From the NCBI GenBank assembly GCA_004562915.1, contig SFQZ01000041.1, positions 1-24,673 on the forward strand: a stretch of DNA of 24,673 nucleotides. Direction: 5' to 3'. Position numbers and translations under genes: made by a program. Origin of the DNA: a bacterium (GTDB lineage Bacteria > Bacillota_A > Clostridia > Lachnospirales > Lachnospiraceae). Shown piece after piece: positions 7,901 to 14,583 of the stretch (its first letter is position 1; every line of letters begins with the position of its first letter). The notes under the pieces are model-generated. The model was not told the origin of the DNA, did no database searches, and saw only the letters and a program-made list of their open reading frames with translations.

Positions 7901-7919
7901 TGTCGTAGAGGTGACGACA
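7901..7919 (+). promoter_or_regulatory. hairpin presenting the ribosome-binding site in its loop
   Basis: TGTCGT (7901-7906) and ACGACA (7914-7919) are perfect complements around a 7-nt loop AGAGGTG that is the Shine-Dalgarno sequence of the next gene. The last stem base is the A of its ATG. The hairpin could tune translation initiation. Confidence 0.6.
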
Positions 7920-8419
7920 TGAAACAATTAAAATATTATACAATTGCAGGAACAGTTTTTGTCCTTGTACTGGGATCTCTTTCTCATTTTTTCTATGAAT
8001 GGTCAAATTATAATTTTATAATCGGTTTATTCTCTCCAGTCAACGAATCCGTATGGGAACACATGAAACTGGTTTTTTTTCCTATGCTTTTGTATTCTGC
8101 TATCTCGTTTTCAAAACTAAAAAACATTTATCCGTGTATCTGTTCCTCGCTTCCGTCGGGTATTCTTCTCGGGACACTATTGATACCAATCACCTTTTAC
8201 ATCTATACCGGATTGCTGGGAGATCATCTTTTGCTTTTTGATATTGCCACTTTCATTGTCAGTGTCATCATCGGGTTTATTGCTGTCTATAGGTTGACAG
8301 TTTCCTGCAAAATGCAAAAATATACCTGCATATTGTGGATTTTGACAGGTATGTTTATGATTCTTTTTTTCCTTCGCTCCTATCATCATTCCTTTTTATT
8401 CAGCTGTTTACCGAGCTGA
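7919..8419 (+). CDS. DUF6512 family membrane protein
   Basis: A 166-residue hydrophobic protein with about five membrane segments, starting MKQLKYYTIAGTVFVLVLGSL. The motif FYEWS.YNFIIGLFSPVNESVWEHMKLVFFPML (residues ~26-59) is what I recognise as the DUF6512 family of clostridial integral membrane proteins, whose function is unknown. The start at 7919 is chosen over an in-frame ATG at 7883 because only 7919 has a Shine-Dalgarno sequence (AGAGGTG). The C-terminus (FFLRSYHHSFLFSCLPS) differs from the YHPP-containing end I expect for the family, so the tail may be diverged or lightly truncated. It is the first of only two plus-strand genes here and is divergent from glmS. Confidence 0.75.
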   Translation: MKQLKYYTIAGTVFVLVLGSLSHFFYEWSNYNFIIGLFSPVNESVWEHMKLVFFPMLLYSAISFSKLKNIYPCICSSLPSGILLGTLLIPITFYIYTGLLGDHLLLFDIATFIVSVIIGFIAVYRLTVSCKMQKYTCILWILTGMFMILFFLRSYHHSFLFSCLPS

Positions 8420-8432
8420 TCGATATATGTGC

Positions 8433-8699
8433 TTAATCCTGCTTTTCTGATATACCATCCTCATGACGTACATACAGGGTTTGACTTTGATTTCCTGTAT
8501 CATCAATATAATAAATGTCATCTCCTATATAGCGGATATAATCGCAATAATTATAGCGAGAAGATACACCGGTTAATTCTTCCCCTGTCTGCAAATCAAA
8601 TGCAACTGTCTCCTGTGTATCACTAAGGTACAATCTGGCATCCGCAATATAAAATCTTGCACAGATCTCCGATGTGCCGGAGCGTTTTTCCAATAGCAA
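8433..8699 (-). pseudogene. C-terminal remnant of a beta-propeller-like (DUF5050-type) protein
   Basis: An 88-codon open stretch whose only start options are TTG codons without a ribosome-binding site, and an in-frame TAG lies four codons further up. The product reads YIADARLYLSDTQETVAFDL and IRYIGDDIYYIDDTGNQSQ, a short Tyr/Asp-rich repeat like the blades of secreted DUF5050 proteins. It ends SEKQD. No signal peptide or upstream blades are found in the next 70 bases. It is best read as the tail of a deleted gene. A genuine small gene cannot be ruled out. Confidence 0.4.
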
Positions 8700-8771
8700 T
8701 ACGACGCTCTATATTTTATAACTTATTTACACCAGAATACCAACCACCTGAATGACGGTTGGCAAAACGTT

Positions 8772-9563
8772 TTATTTTATATTTATCCTGCTTTTTCTGA
8801 TTACAACATTGTCGTCCGGGCAATACTTATCTACCAGCGCCTGAACAATAATTTCTTCCACCTTGGAAGTTTTTGGTCCCAATAAAATTTCCATGTTTTG
8901 AAATGCATCATCCGCTAACTCCAGAAAAAATTCATCATATGCCTGTTCTATAGATCCATCAGAGATTACATCTATTATTTTTTTATATTCTTCAGGACTT
9001 TTTAATTTATGCAGTTCTTTGACAGGATACGGAAGTGCCATAATTTTGTATCTGCTCTCCTGCTGGTATGCCCAACATGTTTTTTTATATTTCCCTATAG
9101 GTTTAAAAGTAACAGATACATTAATAGTCCCATTTTTATTTGTTGCAATCTTTATATGAGGATTAAGCTTGTCTTCATCAACTGTATATTCGACATCAAT
9201 TAATTGCGGATTATCAGGAACAATCACTGCTTTTCCTTCTTTATACACTTTCTCCATATTTATGCATGTAATTGTATTTGCTGTAAATTCATATGTACCT
9301 TTTTCGTATAAATAAAGTTTAAATGGCAGTTCACGCATTCCAATTCTTACTCCATGCATATCTGGAGTATACATATTCCACATTGGCAAAACATCATCAA
9401 CATTTTTTGTCCAACAGCTCACAAAACAGTGCCTTCCCCAATTACTTACATCTGTATTTTCTATCGCATCAGGATCATCTACACTTAGTAAATTAGTAAA
9501 TCTGATTTATTTTCCGCCTAATATCATTGCCAATGTTTCAATGCTCGTATAATGATATAACAT
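8772..9563 (-). pseudogene. DUF2971 protein gene with a nonsense codon at codon 19
   Basis: Reading from the ATG at 9561-9563 gives MLYHYTSIETLAMILGGK, then TAA (9509-9507), then IRFTNLLSVDDPDAIENTD and on in the same frame without further stops for 263 codons. HYTS.ETL..IL..K.IRF, the FVSCWT...PMW.MY motif and GVRIG are classic DUF2971 features. AAA or CAA to TAA would be a single substitution. A truncated protein of 216 residues could restart at the GTG at 9422, preceded by GGGGAAGG, but would lack the conserved N-terminus. DUF2971 proteins are widespread in accessory regions and of unknown function. A sequencing error at one base is an alternative explanation. Confidence 0.75.
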
Positions 9564-9671
9564 TTTATCTCACCCCGTAATAAAGATTCTGATTTCACAT
9601 CGGGATATTAACGAATCAATATATGCTGACTGAGATATCAAATGACCACGCTCTGGTATTGAGAAAATAAA

Positions 9672-9702
9672 TTAGGGGCATTCATTAACGAAATGCCCCT
9701 AA
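9672..9702 (-). terminator. intrinsic terminator of the GGGtGRT operon
   Basis: TTAGGGGCATT (9672-9682) and AATGCCCCTAA (9692-9702) form an 11-bp stem with a 9-nt loop. On the minus strand it is followed by ATTTATTTTC. It lies ~130 nt past the stop of the GGGtGRT gene and ends that transcript before the DUF2971 remnant. Confidence 0.8.
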
Positions 9703-9752
9703 AAATTGAATATAAAGTTTGCGAATACGGGTTTACAAATAATATACAAGTG

Positions 9753-9771
9753 ATTTGCAAATAATGCAAAT
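9753..9771. repeat. small palindrome ATTTGCA-N5-TGCAAAT
   Basis: Perfect 7-bp inverted repeat with a 5-nt centre, in the AT-rich stretch between the GGGtGRT stop and its terminator. It could be a protein-binding operator or a 3' UTR hairpin. No function can be assigned. Confidence 0.35.
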
Positions 9772-9829
9772 TTTATACCATTTAACCATATATTTAATAA
9801 ACACCTAAACCACTGATTTTTCTATATTC

Positions 9830-10840
9830 TTAGAACTTACCGGCTTTAGCTGCTTCCTCAACGGAAACTGCAACTGCAACAGTCATACCAACCATCGGGT
9901 TGTTTCCTGCTCCGATCAGTCCCATCATTTCTACGTGAGCCGGTACGGAAGAGGAACCTGCAAACTGAGCATCAGAATGCATACGTCCCAGAGTATCTGT
10001 CATACCATAAGAAGCAGGACCTGCTGCCATGTTATCCGGATGCAGAGTACGTCCTGTACCACCACCGGAAGCTACGGAGAAGTATTTTTTACCCATTTCG
10101 ATACATTCTTTCTTGTATGTACCTGCAACCGGATGCTGGAAACGTGTCGGGTTGGTAGAGTTACCAGTAATGGAAACATCTACACCTTCTTTGTGCATGA
10201 TAGCAACACCTTCACGAACATCATTTGCACCATAGCAGTTAACTTTGGAACGAAGTCCATCAGAATAAGCGATTCTCTGAACTTCTTTCAGTTCACCTGT
10301 GAAGTAATCATATTCTGTCTGAACATAGGTAAATCCGTTAATTCTGGAAATGATCTTTGCAGCATCTTTTCCAAGACCGTTCAGGATAACACGCAGTGGT
10401 TTTTTACGAACTTTGTTTGCTTTCTCAGCGATACCGATTGCACCTTCTGCTGCTGCAAAAGACTCATGACCAGCCAAGAATGCGAAACAATCTGTATCTT
10501 CTTCCAGAAGCATCTTTCCAAGGTTACCATGTCCCAGACCTACTTTACGCTGATCTGCTACAGAACCCGGGATACAGAAAGCCTGAAGACCTTCACCGAT
10601 AGCTGCTGCTGCATCTGCTGCTGTTCTGCAGCCTTTTTTAATTGCGATTGCTGCTCCTACGATGTATGCCCAGCAAGCATTTTCAAAACAGATTGGCTGA
10701 ATACCTTTGATCTGATTGTAAACATCCAGTCCGGCATCTTTTGTGATTTTTTCTGCTTCTTCGATAGAAGCGATGCCATAGCTGTTCAATACTGCATTGA
10801 TTTTATCAATTCTTCTTTCATATGATTCAAATAAAGCCAT
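9830..10840 (-). CDS. GGGtGRT family protein
   Basis: A 336-residue cytosolic protein of the family named for its glycine-rich motif, here SGGGTGRT at residues 258-265. Other striking blocks are GHGNLGKMLLEEDTDCFAFLAGHESF (around 103-128), ITGNSTNPTRFQHPVAG (224-240) and GLIGAGNNPMVGMTVAVAVS (308-326). Seven Cys are present (51, 56, 71, 89, 118, 202, 246), but no CxxC cluster motif. The family is common in anaerobic Firmicutes and its activity is not established to my knowledge. The start is set by AGGAGG and the family N-terminus MALFESY. A tiny ATG-AAA-TAA lies between the ribosome-binding site and the real ATG. It is co-transcribed, 52 nt after a NifU-like scaffold gene, suggesting an iron-sulfur link (inference). 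Confidence 0.92.
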   Translation of the reverse strand: MALFESYERRIDKINAVLNSYGIASIEEAEKITKDAGLDVYNQIKGIQPICFENACWAYIVGAAIAIKKGCRTAADAAAAIGEGLQAFCIPGSVADQRKVGLGHGNLGKMLLEEDTDCFAFLAGHESFAAAEGAIGIAEKANKVRKKPLRVILNGLGKDAAKIISRINGFTYVQTEYDYFTGELKEVQRIAYSDGLRSKVNCYGANDVREGVAIMHKEGVDVSITGNSTNPTRFQHPVAGTYKKECIEMGKKYFSVASGGGTGRTLHPDNMAAGPASYGMTDTLGRMHSDAQFAGSSSVPAHVEMMGLIGAGNNPMVGMTVAVAVSVEEAAKAGKF

Positions 10841-10892
10841 TTATTTCATCCTCCTAATATATTTACGATAATCAGAAACATACCTGTACTGA

Positions 10893-11585
10893 TTATTCTT
10901 TACGCGGGTCGATGATTTTAACTGCATCTGCTACACGACCATACTGTCCTTTTGCTTTTTCCCATGCAGTTGTAGGATCATCACCTTTTTTGATGAAATC
11001 AGTCATCTTTCCAAGGCTTACGAACTGATATCCGATGATCTCATTGTTCTCATCCAGTGCAATACCTGTTACATATCCTTCTGCCATTTCCAGATAACGA
11101 GGTCCTTTTGCCAGTGTACCATACATAGTACCAACCTGAGAACGAAGTCCTTTTCCAAGGTCTTCCAGACCAGCACCGATAGCAAGTCCATCTTCGGAGA
11201 ATGCACTCTGGCTTCTGCCGTAAACGATCTGAAGAAACAGTTCTCTCATAGCAGTATTGATTGCGTCACATACAAGGTCTGTATTCAGCGCTTCCAGAAT
11301 CGTTTTTCCCGGAAGGATTTCAGATGCCATAGCTGCGGAATGAGTCATTCCGGAACATCCGATTGTCTCAACAAGAGCCTCCTGGATAACACCCTCTTTT
11401 ACATTCAGAGTTAATTTGCAGGCACCCTGCTGTGGAGCACACCAGCCAATACCGTGTGTAAAACCGGAAATATCTTTTACTTCTTTTGCTTTTACCCATT
11501 TTGCTTCTTCCGGAATTGGAGCTGGTCCGTGATTTGCACCCTGAGCTACCGGACACATCATTTCTACTTCATGTGAATAAATCAT
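10893..11585 (-). CDS. NifU-like iron-sulfur cluster assembly scaffold protein
   Basis: A 230-residue protein whose middle resembles the NifU_N/IscU scaffold fold. QQGACKLTLNV (C56) aligns with the first IscU ligand region, and IGCSGMTHSAAMASEI (C77) with GCGSAIASSSLATE. The place where IscU has its HC ligand pair reads VYGRSQSA (~122-129), so the third Cys is missing. Other Cys are C11, C49 and C106. The N-terminal ~45 residues and C-terminal ~70 residues are extensions beyond a plain IscU (about 125 residues). AAGGAG lies 8 nt before the ATG. It is the first gene of a two-gene operon with the GGGtGRT protein and has its own promoter. A role in cluster assembly is inferred from fold only. 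Confidence 0.85.
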   Translation of the reverse strand: MIYSHEVEMMCPVAQGANHGPAPIPEEAKWVKAKEVKDISGFTHGIGWCAPQQGACKLTLNVKEGVIQEALVETIGCSGMTHSAAMASEILPGKTILEALNTDLVCDAINTAMRELFLQIVYGRSQSAFSEDGLAIGAGLEDLGKGLRSQVGTMYGTLAKGPRYLEMAEGYVTGIALDENNEIIGYQFVSLGKMTDFIKKGDDPTTAWEKAKGQYGRVADAVKIIDPRKE

Positions 11586-11618
11586 GTTAAGACTCCTTTC
11601 AAACTTGAAATACTTTTT

Positions 11619-11657
11619 ATGAGATTATGTATCTCATGCAGACATACAAAGTACGTC
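11619..11657 (-). promoter_or_regulatory. structured 5' leader of the NifU-like/GGGtGRT operon
   Basis: Two adjacent hairpins follow the predicted start site. AGACGTAC/GTATGTCT (8 bp, 11657-11640, loop TTT) uses a G-U pair that exists only in the minus-strand RNA. ATGAGAT/ATCTCAT (7 bp, 11637-11619) has a 5-nt loop. Neither has a U-tract, so they are not terminators. They may stabilise the mRNA or bind a regulator. Confidence 0.5.
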
Positions 11658-11662
11658 TACAT

Positions 11663-11691
11663 ACTATATCTATTTTCGCATAAACTCACAA
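11663..11691 (-). promoter_or_regulatory. sigma-A promoter of the NifU-like/GGGtGRT operon
   Basis: On the minus strand TTGTGA (11691-11686), a 17-nt spacer and TATAGT (11668-11663) lie about 80 nt before the NifU-like start codon. Confidence 0.7.
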
Positions 11692-11727
11692 ATTAGTCCA
11701 GAAAAAATTGTCCATTTTTCAAACTTT

Positions 11728-12015
11728 TTAAATAATAATCTGATGGGTAGTTATTTCCAGAGCCCCTTCAGCAATTTGTGAGATTTCTTTAATTAGCTTT
11801 TTAAAATGTTCAGATTCCATATGAATATCAAGTGCTTCCTGGCTGGGCCACTGCTCCATAAACGCATAAATATTGGGAAACTCACGGCTCTGCATCAATT
11901 GATAACCTGCATTTCCCGGTTCTTTTCTGGTCTCTTCCACCAGTTTACCGGCCAGCTTAAGAAAACGTTCCCTGTTCTGACCACTGACTACACATTTTGC
12001 ATATACGATAATCAT
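11728..12015 (-). CDS. putative quinol monooxygenase (ABM domain)
   Basis: A 95-residue single-domain protein of the antibiotic-biosynthesis monooxygenase (ABM) / YgiN-like superfamily, a dimeric ferredoxin-like fold. It shows the usual pattern MIIVYAKCVV..G..., EPGNAGYQLMQSREFPNIYAFMEQWPSQEALDIHMESEHFKKL in order over residues ~32-75, where the E.W.s.eal..H..s.hf block is typical. Members oxidise quinols or similar aromatics without cofactors. Some have other roles, such as AI-2 breakdown by LsrG, so the substrate is unknown. It has a very good AGGAGGTG ribosome-binding site and its own promoter, and appears monocistronic. No clear terminator lies between it and the next operon's promoter. 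Confidence 0.88.
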   Translation of the reverse strand: MIIVYAKCVVSGQNRERFLKLAGKLVEETRKEPGNAGYQLMQSREFPNIYAFMEQWPSQEALDIHMESEHFKKLIKEISQIAEGALEITTHQIII

Positions 12016-12047
12016 CTCAAAAACACCTCCTGTCTGTCATATAAACT

Positions 12048-12076
12048 ATTATACTTCATATTTCTCATTTCTGAAA
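12048..12076 (-). promoter_or_regulatory. promoter of the ABM monooxygenase gene
   Basis: On the minus strand TTTCAG (12076-12071), a 17-nt spacer and a perfect TATAAT (12053-12048) sit ~32 nt upstream of the start codon. Confidence 0.65.
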
Positions 12077-12122
12077 GCAAAAACCGGACATCCTTAAATA
12101 GATCAGAAATAAAACATTGTCA

Positions 12123-12151
12123 TTGACAAAATGGTCTCAAAAAAATAATAT
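12123..12151 (+). promoter_or_regulatory. sigma-A promoter of the TraX-family gene
   Basis: Perfect TTGACA (12123-12128), a 17-nt spacer and TAATAT (12146-12151). GTCTCA (12134-12139) and TGAGAC (12155-12160) form an inverted repeat across the -10 region and could be an operator. Confidence 0.8.
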
Positions 12152-12157
12152 ATATGA

Positions 12158-12251
12158 GACAAGGGACAAAAGGTCAGTCGCGGCATGCTTGCATGTCTGT
12201 GACTGGCCTTGGGGACCGCAAAAACATTAACATGAAACAGAGGGAGGCATT
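12158..12251 (+). promoter_or_regulatory. structured 5' leader of the TraX-family gene
   Basis: The ~94-nt leader carries a long hairpin at 12170-12210. AAGGTCAGTC pairs with GACTGGCCTT (one G-U), continuing inward with GGCATG/CATGTC around loop CTTG. Downstream GGGACCGC can alternatively pair with GGTC or GCGG inside the hairpin. There is no U-tract. I cannot match it to a known riboswitch class. Confidence 0.5.
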
Positions 12252-12977
12252 ATGAGCTACACACAATATAAATTTCGTTGTCTTTCCGGCAGTACATTGA
12301 AACTAATCGCTATCTGCGCCATGGCGATCGATCATTTTGCAGCAAGTATCATTTATTATGGTATCCTTCTCCCTGCGGTTCCTCTGTCCAGAGGTACCGG
12401 CGCATGGAATTGGTACATGATTTATAAAGTTATGCGTTTCATCGGACGCATCGCATTCCCTATTTTCTGTTTTTTACTGGTAGAAGGATTTCTGCATACA
12501 TCCAACAGAAAAAAATATGCCTTGCGGCTGTTTCTTTTTGCCCTTATATCGGAACTGCCTTTTGATCTTGCTTTATTTAACTCTCCTGTTGACTGGGGAT
12601 ACCAAAATGTATTTTTTACCCTGCTGATCGGACTTCTTGTCATCTGGGCCATGGATGCTGTCAGAAAGTCGAAATTCCAAATCCCGTTACAGTTGACAGC
12701 TATATTAGTTGGCGGATTTTTGGCATGGTTTTTAAAAACTGATTATGATTATAAAGGAATTCTTCTGATCGTAATCCTATATATATTCCGATATGACCGA
12801 AAGCTTCGCACAATTGCCGGATGCATCAGTCTTTTATGGGAAGCACCTGCATGCCTGGCTTTCCTTCCGATTAATCTTTATAACGGAAAAAGGGGGTTAT
12901 CCTTAAAGTACTTTTTTTACGCATTCTATCCTCTTCATCTTTTGATTTATGCAGCAATTCTTCATTTCCTGATGTAA
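12252..12977 (+). CDS. TraX family membrane protein
   Basis: A 241-residue integral membrane protein with about seven to eight hydrophobic segments. It shows the TraX pattern LSGSTLKLIAICAMAIDHFAA (residues ~10-30), RFIGRIAFPIFCFLLVEGF.HTSNRKKYALRLFLFALISELPFDLA (~61-107) and a C-terminal YAFYPLHLLIYA. The family is named for the F-plasmid TraX that N-acetylates pilin. Chromosomal clostridial members have no known conjugation partner and are thought to be membrane acyltransferase-like proteins of unknown substrate. AGGGAGG precedes the ATG. No conjugation genes are nearby, so the name should not imply conjugation. Confidence 0.92.
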   Translation: MSYTQYKFRCLSGSTLKLIAICAMAIDHFAASIIYYGILLPAVPLSRGTGAWNWYMIYKVMRFIGRIAFPIFCFLLVEGFLHTSNRKKYALRLFLFALISELPFDLALFNSPVDWGYQNVFFTLLIGLLVIWAMDAVRKSKFQIPLQLTAILVGGFLAWFLKTDYDYKGILLIVILYIFRYDRKLRTIAGCISLLWEAPACLAFLPINLYNGKRGLSLKYFFYAFYPLHLLIYAAILHFLM

Positions 12978-12978
12978 A

Positions 12979-12998
12979 GAAAAACTATCCAGGTTTTC
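12979..12998 (-). terminator. weak hairpin between convergent genes
   Basis: GAAAA/TTTTC with a mismatch and one further pair, followed on the minus strand by TTTAC. It lies between the TraX-family gene and the ABC exporter gene. Stability is low. Confidence 0.25.
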
Positions 12999-13008
12999 AA
13001 TTATTGCT

Positions 13009-14580
13009 TTAGCTTTCCATCCGTGCAAAGCACCTCGATCCGCCCCATGCCATCAGACCCGCAAGCACAACCATATAAACAGACGCAATCCCAAGCCCTG
13101 CCCATACGCCCGCAATTGCAGTTGCAACCGCCGCCGCAATGACTGCAATCAGCAGTGCAATAAAGTAAAGCAGCATATGGAGTACCCGTTTTATAGTATC
13201 ACCGATCGCATTTCCGAATATTACCTGACAGATCGTGTCGGAATACAATCCTACAGCGTTCATGCACACCTGAAGAAGCACGATCACCGGAAGGTACCAC
13301 CATTCAATATGAAGTCCGAGCATTGCCGGTACAGTTAAAAGCAACGCATGGATGACTGCCCGGATATGATCAATCAATGTAGCATACCACATTTTCTGAA
13401 ATTCCGGCTCCGGAATCAAAAATACATATGGATTTTCTAACTCTTTTGCCCATTTTGTTTTATAGCTGCATAAAAGGAAGCTCACATACGCCATAATCCC
13501 CGGTATGATATAATACCGTCCGATTCCCACTGTCATAGACGGATCCTTTAGTGCCAGATAACAGATACCCAGTCCTCCTGCCAGATATAGCAAAGTTACA
13601 AAACCAAAAATAAAGAATCGTTCTTTTTTATACTCCAGCAGCTGTCTGTAAAAAATTGCTTTAGCTCCGCTTCCCTTGTAAACCACTTCAGCCTTTTTAT
13701 ATTTCTTTTTCTTTCCGACAACAGCTACCTCACCTTTTTTTCCTCTCTTTCTCGCTTCCTGATAATCATCCGCAAATTTTGCTGCATCTTCGTAATATTG
13801 TCCGGTACACTTCATTTTCCACGCCATGACTGTCAATAAGGCAAATGCCGCCAGATACAATGCAGCACAGATTATATTCAATAAAGAAGGTCCCAGAATG
13901 ATGAACCGCATAACGGCCAGTGACCAGCCGATCAGAGGAATCAGGGAAATCCATTTTCCGTCAAAAAATCGTAAAAGAGAACTCCACTGCATCCCGTATT
14001 TATAAAAAATCACAATTGCAATCACCACGAAACTTCCGATAATTCCGTACATGATCGCACTGAATATCCGATTCCCGGTTTTTCCGATTCTCTCATTTCC
14101 GTAAAGTAAAACGACAATAGCTCCCTGTAGGATGCTGTCAAGAACGAAGCAAATCAGAACATACAATAGCATTTGCCACCATGATACATGAAACCAGTGT
14201 ATACCTGCGATAAAAGTAAAGATTCCTATGATCGGTATACTAATCATCGTTTTTCCATATACATACAACAGATTTCCTTTGGGACTTGCAGGAGCACTGA
14301 ATAGAAAATGTACATCTGCAGGCAGAAATACCAATCCTTTTCGCTTTGCATAGGCAGCATAATTTGCCGGTGTCAGATACAAACTGAACATACACAAAAT
14401 ACGTGCCAGATTTTCTCTCGTACCAAAACTACTGTTTACCATCCAGCTATTAAGCATAAAAGCCAACCATCCAAAATACAGAGCCATTAGTAAGATATAG
14501 ATACATGCAACAGGTCTTTTCAGCACTTGCCGTATTCTGTTTCGTAACATTTTTTTATACAAGAACATATATGCCTGCAT
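13009..14580 (-). CDS. putative ABC exporter permease (ABC_export family)
   Basis: A 523-residue membrane protein with about 10-12 hydrophobic segments in two halves, separated by a basic loop (KKKKYKKAEVVYKGSGAKAIFYRQLLEYKKERFF, residues ~293-326). This fits the putative ABC exporter family, whose members pair with a dedicated ATPase. LVFLPADVHFLFSAPASPK near residue 82 is a characteristic stretch. It begins 3 nt after the ATPase stop, and its Shine-Dalgarno AAGGAGG overlaps the end of the ATPase gene, so the two are translationally coupled. The exported substrate is unknown. No accessory peptide or bacteriocin gene is beside it. Confidence 0.85.
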   Translation of the reverse strand: MQAYMFLYKKMLRNRIRQVLKRPVACIYILLMALYFGWLAFMLNSWMVNSSFGTRENLARILCMFSLYLTPANYAAYAKRKGLVFLPADVHFLFSAPASPKGNLLYVYGKTMISIPIIGIFTFIAGIHWFHVSWWQMLLYVLICFVLDSILQGAIVVLLYGNERIGKTGNRIFSAIMYGIIGSFVVIAIVIFYKYGMQWSSLLRFFDGKWISLIPLIGWSLAVMRFIILGPSLLNIICAALYLAAFALLTVMAWKMKCTGQYYEDAAKFADDYQEARKRGKKGEVAVVGKKKKYKKAEVVYKGSGAKAIFYRQLLEYKKERFFIFGFVTLLYLAGGLGICYLALKDPSMTVGIGRYYIIPGIMAYVSFLLCSYKTKWAKELENPYVFLIPEPEFQKMWYATLIDHIRAVIHALLLTVPAMLGLHIEWWYLPVIVLLQVCMNAVGLYSDTICQVIFGNAIGDTIKRVLHMLLYFIALLIAVIAAAVATAIAGVWAGLGIASVYMVVLAGLMAWGGSRCFARMES

Positions 14581-14583
14581 ATT

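Noticed and set aside
8740..8762. CCAACC/GGTTGG hairpin as a terminator
   Set aside because: Six base pairs with an 11-nt loop and no proper U-tract on either strand; kept only as a note on this gap.
9935..10825. 296-codon plus-strand frame opposite the GGGtGRT gene
   Set aside because: The product is rich in Cys, Phe and Thr from antisense codon bias, and there is no ribosome-binding site; the minus-strand gene has full motifs.
12252..12977. TraX-family gene as evidence of a conjugative element
   Set aside because: No relaxase, coupling protein, integrase or att repeats were seen; chromosomal TraX-like proteins are common in Clostridia.
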